The notes under the pieces are model-generated. The model was not told the DNA's origin and did no database searches. It saw only the letters and a program-made list of their open reading frames with translations. Shown here piece by piece: positions 1 to 5,250 of a stretch of DNA of 13,788 nt. Source of the DNA: Actinomycetota bacterium (GTDB lineage Bacteria > Actinomycetota > CADDZG01 > JAHWKV01); assembly GCA_019347725.1 (NCBI GenBank), contig JAHWKV010000003.1, positions 1 to 13,788 of the forward strand. Reading direction: 5' to 3'. The position numbers and the translations under genes were made by a program. Position 1 is the first letter of the stretch; every line of letters begins with the position of its first letter.

Positions 1-2
1 TG

Positions 3-911
3 TTCGACCGCACCGTACATGAAGGATGCAACCGCGCTGCCTTTTGCGAACATGGCGATTACGCTAGCTCGTACGGTAACGACCCTCGCTGCCTGGTCAA
101 GCTGGGGTGCAAAGGCCCGGTGGTGAAGTGCAACGTACCCACCCGGGGGTGGATACGAGGAATAGGTGGGTGCCCCAACGTAGGTGGAATCTGTATCGGC
201 TGCACGTCGCCGGGATTTCCGGACAGGTTTTTGCCGTTCATGCAGATGTCCAACAAAGTAAGGGTATCCACCGCGATGGCCAGGTTCACATACGGGCCTA
301 TTTTGCGCTTGCTGCGCAGTCGGTCCGTAAAGCTGGGCTCGCTGGCGCCGCAGTGGCGCCGCCCTTCGGACCACCTGCTGAGTGGATACGAGCCACGGTG
401 GAATCTCGACGACCGCCCGGAGAGGCTGGTGCCCACGAATTACGCGGTGGACGGCCGGGAGGCTCGTTTTTACGAGTTGAGCCCCACGGAGTGGATGCGA
501 GCGGAGGCCGGCGAAGACGGCTTCACCTTGAGCTGGACCACAACGCTAAATGCCGTGCAGTGGCTGGAGTCGCTGCAGGAGAGGGTCGGCAACGAGGTGC
601 AGGCGCTTGGACTGGTGGTGCTGCGCGAAAACCTGGACTCGCGCGGCGACCTGACTTGGCGTGAGACCAGGCTGCTCGTGGAAGATCCGTCGCTCAGCCC
701 TTTGTTGGTGAGAGTAGATCTTGGCTCTACCGGGCTGGTTTGGAAAGCCGGTTTGTCCGGAGACGACGGACCCTGGCAGGCAGCGGTTACGAGGCCGTCG
801 TTCGACTTCGATTTATTCAAGGAGTTGATGGTCACCAGTTCGTCGCCACTTGTCCTGCAGCGGGTGATGGAGCTGCTGGACGACGCTCGAGCCGTCAGGA
901 ATAGCGATTAA
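3..911 (+). CDS. [NiFe]-hydrogenase small subunit, 5'-truncated by the window, with a long C-terminal extension
   Basis: The frame is already open at base 3, so the N-terminus (proximal FeS cluster and nickel-side domain) lies outside the window. The 302 visible residues begin with the small-subunit electron-relay region. His6, Cys9, Cys30 and Cys36 fit the distal cluster pattern H-x2-C-x20-C-x5-C; Cys43, Cys64 and Cys67 fit the medial cluster, and Cys57 in GGCPN may be an additional ligand. The segments GCKGPVVKCNVP and GGICIGCTSPGFPD are typical of group 1 uptake hydrogenases, closest in my recollection to the actinobacterial high-affinity (1h) type. Such subunits usually end near the GYEPRW motif (about base 404). 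Here the frame continues about 165 further residues with no similarity I recognise. The family passes electrons from the NiFe site of the large subunit to the respiratory chain. The next gene is a regulator, so the large subunit must be upstream or elsewhere. Family call is firm; subgroup is tentative. Confidence 0.9.
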   Translation, partial: FDRTVHEGCNRAAFCEHGDYASSYGNDPRCLVKLGCKGPVVKCNVPTRGWIRGIGGCPNVGGICIGCTSPGFPDRFLPFMQMSNKVRVSTAMARFTYGPILRLLRSRSVKLGSLAPQWRRPSDHLLSGYEPRWNLDDRPERLVPTNYAVDGREARFYELSPTEWMRAEAGEDGFTLSWTTTLNAVQWLESLQERVGNEVQALGLVVLRENLDSRGDLTWRETRLLVEDPSLSPLLVRVDLGSTGLVWKAGLSGDDGPWQAAVTRPSFDFDLFKELMVTSSSPLVLQRVMELLDDARAVRNSD

Positions 912-1010
912 TGAGGCTTTTCCGATATCCGCCCGCTTACGGTGTTTCGCACCGGGAAAGATTGCGAACCATGTATTCGAAGACGGTTCGGCATTATCAT
1001 GGGCTTCGTC

Positions 1011-1391
1011 ATGGAATTTAGGGGCCAAACTCCGCCGTTACAGCAATCGCGGTCCAGCGCCGATGAACTGAGCCGGGTGGCGGAATTGTTCGGCCTGGTT
1101 GCCGATAGGACCCGGGCGGCCATTCTCTACGCCCTGTCGGACTCCAAAGAGCTCACTGCTTCGCAGTTGATTACGGCAGTCGAGGCCTCCGAAGATGCGG
1201 TCATAGGCTGTTTGCGCGTCCTGCGCGGGGCGCGGATGGTCCACAGCCGCCGGTACCGGGGGGCTGTGCTGTATTCGCTGGCCGACGGCGATCTCGCGGA
1301 TTTGCTTCAGATGGCAGCTCTTCGTTCTCAAGAGGTACCGGTGGAACCGGTTGGGCGGCGTTCCATGTCGAGCTCGCCGGCCGGGGGCTAG
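1011..1391 (+). CDS. ArsR/SmtB-type winged-helix transcriptional regulator
   Basis: The 126-residue product has a compact winged-helix fold. A helix around ELFGLVADRTRAAILYAL is followed by the ELTASQLITAVEASEDAVIGCLRVLRGARMV helix-turn-helix and a wing ending in GAVLYSLADGDLADLL. This is the ArsR layout (DPTRxxIL-like helix, then LSxxLxxLxxAGLV-like helix). I see neither the ELCVCD-type alpha3 metal site nor the DxHxxH alpha5 site, so it may sense something other than a metal ion. The frame is also open from ATG 999 and GTG 942. I chose ATG 1011 because the fold begins just after it, but no start has a good Shine-Dalgarno. It lies about 100 bp after the hydrogenase gene on the same strand and is closed by a strong terminator, so it could be in the hydrogenase operon or regulate it. 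That link is inference. Confidence 0.8.
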   Translation: MEFRGQTPPLQQSRSSADELSRVAELFGLVADRTRAAILYALSDSKELTASQLITAVEASEDAVIGCLRVLRGARMVHSRRYRGAVLYSLADGDLADLLQMAALRSQEVPVEPVGRRSMSSSPAGG

Positions 1392-1416
1392 GCAGGAGAG
1401 AGGGAATTGCAGCAAA

Positions 1417-1445
1417 AAGGCCGCCATGGCGGGCGGCCTTCTTGC
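1417..1445 (+). terminator. Rho-independent terminator after the ArsR-type gene
   Basis: Perfect 9-bp stem AAGGCCGCC (1417-1425) and GGCGGCCTT (1432-1440) around a 6-nt loop, followed by a pyrimidine-rich CTTGCTT. It starts 25 nt after the stop codon and separates the hydrogenase/ArsR transcript from the DsbA-like gene. The U-run is interrupted, so strength is uncertain. Confidence 0.8.
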
Positions 1446-1527
1446 TTAGAATCGCCTTCCTGTGAGCGATTCCCCTTAGACGAGAGGAACGTCGGTCCAA
1501 GGCGGACAGTATAGCAACATGTATATA

Positions 1528-1541
1528 TGACAACAATGTCA
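1528..1541. promoter_or_regulatory. Possible operator: inverted repeat TGACA-N4-TGTCA before the DsbA-like gene
   Basis: Perfect 5-bp arms separated by ACAA, immediately downstream of the AT-rich run TATATA (1522-1527). That run is the best -10 candidate in this 130-bp gap; I see no matching -35. The repeat would cover the start of the transcript of the downstream oxidoreductase gene. The binding protein is unknown; the ArsR-type product encoded just upstream is one candidate by position only. Confidence 0.3.
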
Positions 1542-1578
1542 CCCGTGCCGTTGGTTGGATTCCCTGGTGGTGAGTGAA

Positions 1579-2208
1579 ATGGAGCCGTTTGCCGATCCGT
1601 CGATCATCTACGTAGGCGATCCGATGTGCTCGTGGTGTTGGGGTATAGCGCCACAGATCGACGAACTGCAGATGAGGTGCCCCGATTTGCCGTTTCATGT
1701 GGTGGTCGGCGGCCTGCAAGTCGGGCCCGGGGCCGAGCATATAAACGACGAGCTAGCGGAGTTCCTCGCGGCGCACTGGATGGAAGTCGAGGCCCACAGC
1801 CGGCAGCCATTCGATCTGTCGATCTTGAAGCGCCGTGACTGGTTGTACGACACGGAGCCCGCTTGCCGGGCGGTAGCAGCCATGCGGGAGATAGACGAGG
1901 CCAAAGCATGGCCTTTGTTCAAGCGACTGCAGCGCGCCTTTTACGCGGAAGGCACGCCTCTATCCGATTCCGGGGCCTATCCGTCGCTGGTGGCGGACGT
2001 TGGAGCGGATCCGGACGTGTTCATGGAGTCGTACCTGAGCGATGCCTCCAAGGAGGCGGCTTGGGCGGACTTTGGCGCCGTGGCCGAGTGGGGTATCACC
2101 GGGTTCCCGACCGTGCTGGTGCGCCGGGGAAGTCAGGGGCATCTGTTGGCCAACGGCTATCGGGAAGCGGTGGACATGCATTTCATTCTTGCAGATGCAC
2201 TGGCCTAA
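1579..2208 (+). CDS. DsbA-family thiol-disulfide oxidoreductase (FrnE/COG3531-like, cytosolic)
   Basis: The 209-residue product has a thioredoxin-like fold with a helical insertion. The redox motif CSWC (Cys17-Cys20) sits in DPMCSWCWG near the N-terminus, and the loop GITGFPTVLV carries the cis-proline (Pro177) that faces the active site. No signal peptide precedes the motif, unlike periplasmic DsbA, so it should act in the cytosol. The DPMCSWCWG signature belongs to the predicted protein-disulfide isomerase branch. The frame opens at TTG 1555, but ATG 1579 has a purine-rich GGTGAG at 1569-1574 and starts just before the first beta strand, so it is preferred. It lies alone between the ArsR terminator and a convergent VOC gene 15 bp away. 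The substrate is unknown; 2-hydroxychromene isomerase-type activity is a remote alternative in this fold. Confidence 0.88.
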   Translation: MEPFADPSIIYVGDPMCSWCWGIAPQIDELQMRCPDLPFHVVVGGLQVGPGAEHINDELAEFLAAHWMEVEAHSRQPFDLSILKRRDWLYDTEPACRAVAAMREIDEAKAWPLFKRLQRAFYAEGTPLSDSGAYPSLVADVGADPDVFMESYLSDASKEAAWADFGAVAEWGITGFPTVLVRRGSQGHLLANGYREAVDMHFILADALA

Positions 2209-2223
2209 GCGCCCGTAGCTTAC

Positions 2224-2646
2224 TTAAGAGGGCCAGAAGTCCGCACTGGCGATTTCCAGCAAGTTGCCCGACGGGTCGCGAAAGTAGAAAGAGGTTCCGC
2301 GCACCTGATCTCCAGTGGCGCCGGGAGGCCAGGTGGCTTCCTGAATGATAGAAATCCCCCGATCGGCAAGGTGTTTCCTCCAGCGTGTGTAATCACCGTC
2401 GGACGAAAGGAAGCAGGCATGCCCCCGGGCGGTTGCGCCGTGGGAGGGAACTGAGCCGGCCTCAGCAGTGGCCGATGGGTTGAATAGGAGCAGAACGCCA
2501 TCTCCCATGCGGAAGAACATGTGCCGTCCTGCTTCTTCGTGGATAAGCCGTAATCCGAGGATGTCGCTGTAAAAAGCCTTCGTATCGGCTTCGGAGCCGA
2601 AGTAGAGCACCGTCTCCAGGACGCGGGAAAGGCCGGGTGCGCTCAT
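2224..2646 (-). CDS. VOC superfamily protein (glyoxalase/bleomycin-resistance/extradiol dioxygenase fold)
   Basis: The 140-residue product is the length of a single two-module VOC domain. Module 1 runs from VLETVLYFGSEADTKAFYSDILGLRL to the GDGVLLLFNP strand; module 2 runs from GHACFLSSDGDYTRWRKHLADRGI to FYFRDPSGNLLEIAS. The positions that normally hold the metal appear as Glu11, His76 and Glu131, so a bound divalent metal is plausible, although the first ligand is Glu rather than the common His. The start at 2646 is supported by GGGAGGAA 7 nt upstream; an earlier ATG at 2676 lacks such a site. It is convergent with the DsbA-like gene and divergent from a putative small RNA. The reaction cannot be told from sequence: the family includes glyoxalases, antibiotic-binding proteins and dioxygenases. 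Confidence 0.87.
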   Translation of the reverse strand: MSAPGLSRVLETVLYFGSEADTKAFYSDILGLRLIHEEAGRHMFFRMGDGVLLLFNPSATAEAGSVPSHGATARGHACFLSSDGDYTRWRKHLADRGISIIQEATWPPGATGDQVRGTSFYFRDPSGNLLEIASADFWPS

Positions 2647-2715
2647 TTCTGTTCCTCCCATTTGTTTGGGGCACATTGAACTCAGTGAAAGTGTGAAAAA
2701 ATCTCGTCTAAGGGT

Positions 2716-2744
2716 TTGACTACGTGCAATCGACAGCGTATCGT
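2716..2744 (+). promoter_or_regulatory. Sigma70-type promoter for a putative small RNA
   Basis: -35 box TTGACT (2716-2721) and -10 box TATCGT (2739-2744) with an ideal 17-bp spacer. The predicted start, about 7 nt after the -10 box, falls at 2750-2752, exactly where a terminator-closed hairpin RNA begins. There is no coding frame immediately downstream. Confidence 0.6.
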
Positions 2745-2750
2745 TACCGC

Positions 2751-2822
2751 TGCCCCAAGAAGCAGAAGGTGACTCGGACCCGGAAGGGACCTAGAGGCCC
2801 AGATGTTTCTTGGGGCATTTTT
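2751..2822 (+). ncRNA. Putative 72-nt structured small RNA with its own promoter and terminator
   Basis: The predicted transcript opens with TGCCCCAAGAA (2751-2761) and ends with its perfect complement TTCTTGGGGCA (2807-2817), followed by TTTTT (2818-2822). It would therefore fold into one closed rod ending like an intrinsic terminator. Inside is a second hairpin: CTC-GG (2773-2777), an A-A mismatch (2778/2789), CCC and GGG (2779-2781, 2786-2788) capped by a GGAA tetraloop, then CC and GAG (2790-2791, 2794-2796) with a two-base bulge. Between the two helices lies an asymmetric purine-rich internal loop of about 11 and 10 nt. It lacks the conserved SRP domain IV sequence despite the GGAA loop and matches no riboswitch I know. 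It might instead be an attenuator for the MarR gene 74 nt downstream, but that gene has its own promoter. Confidence 0.5.
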
Positions 2823-2854
2823 GTGCCCAATCCCTCCCAACCGATATTGCGCGG

Positions 2855-2867
2855 CTAAGTATCTTAG
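2855..2867. promoter_or_regulatory. MarR operator: inverted repeat CTAAG-TAT-CTTAG
   Basis: Perfect 5-bp arms around TAT, 29-41 nt upstream of the MarR start codon, covering the -35 region of its promoter. Its 12-bp core CTAAGTATCTTA is repeated exactly at 3852-3863, inside a perfect palindrome before the convergent 85-codon gene. Two copies of a palindromic core in the only two promoters flanking a MarR gene strongly suggest autoregulation plus control of that neighbour; binding itself is inferred. Confidence 0.65.
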
Positions 2868-2883
2868 GAGCTAGGTGCTTTGC

Positions 2884-2889
2884 TAGAAT
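2884..2889 (+). promoter_or_regulatory. -10 box (TAGAAT) of a leaderless MarR promoter
   Basis: TAGAAT lies 6 nt before ATG 2896, so transcription would start at or next to the A of the start codon. This agrees with the absence of any Shine-Dalgarno sequence. The corresponding -35 position (2861-2866) is inside the inverted repeat at 2855-2867. Confidence 0.55.
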
Positions 2890-2895
2890 GGGCAC

Positions 2896-3441
2896 ATGGA
2901 ATTCGAAGGCTACGCAGAGTCCGATTACATTGACAAGGCGGTTGACGGCTGGGCCGAGCAGTGGCCCAAGCTCAAACCGGCGGCCCTTCAGAAAACCGGG
3001 CGGCTGGATCGCATTGCGCGGCACCTGGACCGGCGCTCCACCGAGGCGCTTTCCGAATCCGGTGTTAACGGTCGGGATTTGGAGGTTCTGGGAGCGTTGC
3101 GCCGCTGTGGCAAAGGGTTGCCGGCCAGCGAGTGCGCCAGGGCGGCGATGCTCACCTCAGGGGGGATGACAGGCGAGGCCGATCGGCTGGCCAAAGCGGG
3201 TTTCATTGTGCGCCGCCCCGACCCCGAGGACCGCCGAGCGGTGTTGATGACCCTTACCTCGGAAGGCAACGACGTAGTCAAATGCGCCATTAAAGCCTAC
3301 CTAAGTGCGGCGGACGAGATAGTAGAAGTACTCGATCAGGACGAGCGCCGGCAGTTGGCGGAGCTTCTTCGGAAGATCCTGGTTCGGTTGGAAGGTGCCG
3401 ATTCCACCAAGACCGATTTCACCAAGACCAGCGCGCTTTGA
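2896..3441 (+). CDS. MarR-family transcriptional regulator
   Basis: The 181-residue product has the MarR winged-helix core. N-terminal dimer helices are followed by helices around DLEVLGALRR and LPASECARAAMLTSGGMTG, a recognition helix ending in ADRLAKAGFIVR, and the hallmark wing DPEDRRAVLMTLT at about residues 109-121. A long C-terminal dimerisation helix pair (VVKCAIKAYLSAADEIVEVL and DERRQLAELLRKIL) follows. It carries an unusually long N-terminal arm of about 30 residues and three cysteines (71, 80, 130) whose role is unknown. The start at 2896 is favoured by a leaderless promoter 6 nt upstream. MarR proteins usually repress their own gene and neighbours until a small ligand or oxidant releases them. 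The matching inverted repeats here fit that. The ligand cannot be inferred. Confidence 0.92.
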   Translation: MEFEGYAESDYIDKAVDGWAEQWPKLKPAALQKTGRLDRIARHLDRRSTEALSESGVNGRDLEVLGALRRCGKGLPASECARAAMLTSGGMTGEADRLAKAGFIVRRPDPEDRRAVLMTLTSEGNDVVKCAIKAYLSAADEIVEVLDQDERRQLAELLRKILVRLEGADSTKTDFTKTSAL

Positions 3442-3484
3442 AGCCGACGGTCTAAGGCTCGGTTACCAACGAGTTCAGCAAACC

Positions 3485-3512
3485 AAAAAGACCGCCGGTG
3501 GGCGGTCTTTTT
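3485..3512. terminator. Bidirectional intrinsic terminator between the MarR gene and the convergent small gene
   Basis: Perfect 12-bp stem AAAAAGACCGCC (3485-3496) and GGCGGTCTTTTT (3501-3512) with a GGTG loop. The A-run on one side and T-run on the other let it end transcripts from both strands: the MarR gene from the left and the small gene ending at 3523 from the right. Confidence 0.93.
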
Positions 3513-3522
3513 GTATTGGCGG

Positions 3523-3780
3523 TTAGCCGCTGCAATCCAGGCAAGGTTCCGAGGTGTGCTGCCGATCGGACTCTGCCAGCATGGCGGCTACGGCCCGGTC
3601 GTCCTGTGCGGTCCACTTAAGTGCAGGAACGGCACTCAGCCGCATCAACTGAGTTCGGGGGATGTGATAGAAGTTGCCCACCCTCCGTACACCGTTGAGT
3701 TGATCGACACCGAGAGCCTGCGCCCAGTTCCGGTCAACCGCGAGGGTTCCGCCGAGGGGAGTCCTAAACGTGGTCCGCAT
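3523..3780 (-). CDS. Small protein of unknown function (85 residues), probable MarR target
   Basis: I do not recognise this protein. The start at 3780 is well supported by AAAGGAGG ending 6 nt upstream; the frame stays open to 3834 but without such a site. The product is soluble-looking, with no membrane segment. A basic N-terminus (MRTTFRTPLGGTLAVDRNWAQALGV) leads to a middle section with FYHIPRTQLMRL, then an acidic stretch and a C-terminal CLDC tail that could bind metal or form a disulfide. Its promoter (TTGCAA, 17 bp, TATCTT) overlaps a perfect 24-bp palindrome sharing its core with the operator of the convergent MarR gene, so it is probably the gene that regulator controls. It ends 11 bp from the shared terminator. 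It could be an effector or small binding protein of a stress response; no function is claimed. Confidence 0.7.
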   Translation of the reverse strand: MRTTFRTPLGGTLAVDRNWAQALGVDQLNGVRRVGNFYHIPRTQLMRLSAVPALKWTAQDDRAVAAMLAESDRQHTSEPCLDCSG

Positions 3781-3853
3781 AGTGGTCCTCCTTTCGCTCA
3801 ATTGTTGAACTCCGACTAAACCGCTTTTTCTCAAACAACACTGGAAAGGTACT

Positions 3854-3877
3854 AAGTATCTTACTAGTAAGATACTT
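3854..3877. promoter_or_regulatory. 24-bp perfect palindrome, likely MarR operator
   Basis: The left half AAGTATCTTACT is followed by its exact reverse complement, giving a 24-bp perfect palindrome in a locally AT-rich stretch. It can be read as two overlapping copies of the core CTAAGTATCTTA seen before the MarR gene, one on each strand (the minus-strand copy differs in its first bases). It covers the -10 box and start region of the minus-strand small gene, an arrangement expected for repression. Confidence 0.75.
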
Positions 3878-3897
3878 GATTACAGAATATATTGCAA
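3869..3897 (-). promoter_or_regulatory. Promoter of the 85-residue gene
   Basis: On the minus strand, TTGCAA (3897-3892) and TATCTT (3874-3869) are separated by exactly 17 bp. The -10 box is inside the 24-bp palindrome, so a bound regulator would block polymerase. The predicted transcript would have a leader of about 80 nt before the start codon at 3780. Confidence 0.55.
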
Positions 3898-3924
3898 GCG
3901 GTCGATACGGTGAGCCGGGCGCGG

Positions 3925-3944
3925 GCGCGCCCTTAGGGGCGCAC
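3925..3944. other. GC-rich hairpin without a U-run
   Basis: GCGCGCCC (3925-3932) and GGGCGCAC (3937-3944) can form an 8-bp stem, with one non-Watson-Crick pair, around TTAG. It lies downstream (on the minus strand) of a tiny coding-like frame ending at 3980. No T-run follows on either strand, so it is not a standard intrinsic terminator. It may still slow polymerase or be only a GC-rich coincidence. Confidence 0.35.
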
Positions 3945-3979
3945 GCACCCCGGAACGCTACGGAGGAATATCTTGATGT

Positions 3980-4127
3980 CTAGTGCGCCAGGCCCGCCAG
4001 CTTCATGAGCCGGAGTAGGCGGATCCAGACGTAACTCATCATCGTCGGAGGCATGTCCAGGTTGTCCGACCAGAAGGGGTCGGTTTCGTGTATGGGTTCG
4101 TTGGAAGCGATGGTAGAGCCCTTTCAT
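3980..4127 (-). CDS. Possible very small or frameshifted gene of about 45 codons
   Basis: The 413-bp gap between 3781 and 4193 holds one coding-like frame on the minus strand. From 4123 down to the TAG at 3982-3980 the reading NEPIHETDPFWSDNLD followed by MMSYVWIRLLRLMKLAGLAH has third codon positions that are nearly all G or C, as in the real genes here, whereas the other frames do not. It lacks an ordinary start upstream. Either it begins at the internal ATG (24 residues, MPPTMM...), at a non-standard ATC (4111), or at ATG 4127, which has an AGGA 5 nt upstream but is in another frame, needing a +1 shift near 4103. The last reading suggests a decayed gene, a base error, or recoding. I do not recognise the peptide. 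Confidence 0.35.
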
Positions 4128-4193
4128 CCAAGTCCTGCAGAAGGCGAAGCTATCATCGCGAGTTGTTAATCAGGTGGTTTTCCGACAGATTTG

Positions 4194-5219
4194 TTAAGCA
4201 GCGGTGGTCGAGTCCAGGGATCTCAGATAGTTCCCGGTGGTGGCGGCGACAGCTGCTATGGGCACCGCCAGGAATGCGCCAACCACGCCGAAGAGAGCCG
4301 CTCCGGCCGTCAGTGACAGAAGGATCACAACGGGATGCAGATGCACCGCCCGCGCCATGAGCACCGGTTGAAGGATGTTGCCCTCGATTTGCTGAATCAA
4401 AAGTATGGACCCGGCCACCAGTACGGCGTCCAGTGGGCCGTTGCTCACCAGCGCTACCAGGGTAGCCACGAAGCCTGCGGCCAGGGCGCCCACAATAGGG
4501 AAGAATCCTCCGATGAAGGTCAGCAAGGCCAGTGCCGGTATCAGCGGGACGCCTATTACGGCCAGCGCGATGGCAATGAGTATGGCGTCGACGAAGGCTA
4601 TGATCGCTATGCCGCGAATGTAGCCTCCCAGGGTTCCCCATGCCCGTCGCGAAATCTCGTCAACGTCGGTGCGTCGATGCTGCGGAGTGTGTTTCTTAAA
4701 CCAGTCGATTAGCTTCGGGCCGTCTTTTAGAAAAAAGAACACGAGCACCAGGGTTACGACGAGCTCGACGAGCAGTTCGGCGGCGCGCAGTGCTCCCGCC
4801 GCCACCGTCCCGGCGATACGCCCCGTGCTGCCGGTCAGTCCGGTGGTGGCTCGCTCCATGTAGCCCTCGATTTGTGATTCCGATATCGCCAGGGGGCCCT
4901 CGGCCAGCCATTGGGTGACCCGACCGATGCCCTCGGCAAACGACTCTTCGAGGTCCGAGAACTCATCGGCAATGGGTGGACCCAGTACGGTAAGCGCCCC
5001 GGCAACTATGAAGATCGAGCTCAGCATGACCGCCACGGTGGCGATAAGGCTTGGGAATTTGTGCGCGCGGAGCCAGTGCACCGGAGGGGATAGGAAGTTG
5101 GTAATAAAAAGAGCTGCTATTACCGGCAGGACGATGATGCGGAAATATCCCAGCCCGAACAGGATCGCCAGGCTCGCAGCGGCTACGATCAGAAGCCGCC
5201 AGCTGATCGAGGCGAGCAC
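4194..5219 (-). CDS. AI-2E family transporter (PF01594-type membrane protein)
   Basis: The 341-residue product has about eight hydrophobic segments. Two are N-terminal (around RLLIVAAASLAILFGLGYF and IIVLPVIAALFITNFL), one is near residues 58-82, then a soluble helical stretch of about 65 residues, then five more from residue 150 on. The block FVDAILIAIALAVIGVPLI with IGGFFPIVGALAAG is the family hallmark. Members form multimeric inner-membrane proteins; some export AI-2 or act as Na+/H+ antiporters, so the substrate here is open. The gene follows the DUF2236 gene on the same strand. GTG 5219 (32 nt after that stop) has no Shine-Dalgarno, while 13 further in-frame codons back to an ATC at 5258 sit behind GGGAGGA, so the true N-terminus may be longer. 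Confidence 0.9.
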   Translation of the reverse strand: MLASISWRLLIVAAASLAILFGLGYFRIIVLPVIAALFITNFLSPPVHWLRAHKFPSLIATVAVMLSSIFIVAGALTVLGPPIADEFSDLEESFAEGIGRVTQWLAEGPLAISESQIEGYMERATTGLTGSTGRIAGTVAAGALRAAELLVELVVTLVLVFFFLKDGPKLIDWFKKHTPQHRRTDVDEISRRAWGTLGGYIRGIAIIAFVDAILIAIALAVIGVPLIPALALLTFIGGFFPIVGALAAGFVATLVALVSNGPLDAVLVAGSILLIQQIEGNILQPVLMARAVHLHPVVILLSLTAGAALFGVVGAFLAVPIAAVAATTGNYLRSLDSTTAA

Positions 5220-5250
5220 TGCAAGAGGGTTGCGCGGGTCGATCGGGTCT

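Noticed and set aside
107..664. 185-codon plus-strand ORF overlapping the hydrogenase gene
   Set aside because: The hydrogenase frame contains clear FeS-cluster motifs; this frame gives Arg/Gly-rich sequence typical of an off-frame translation.
2751..2822. SRP (4.5S) RNA, suggested by the GGAA tetraloop hairpin
   Set aside because: The bases around the tetraloop lack the conserved SRP domain IV pattern (GGTCAGGTCC before and GGAAGCAGC after); the flanking pairs and internal loop are different.
3976..4008. 10-codon plus-strand ORF behind GGAGGAA, as a leader peptide
   Set aside because: It has no downstream gene on that strand and lies antisense to the coding-like minus-strand frame.
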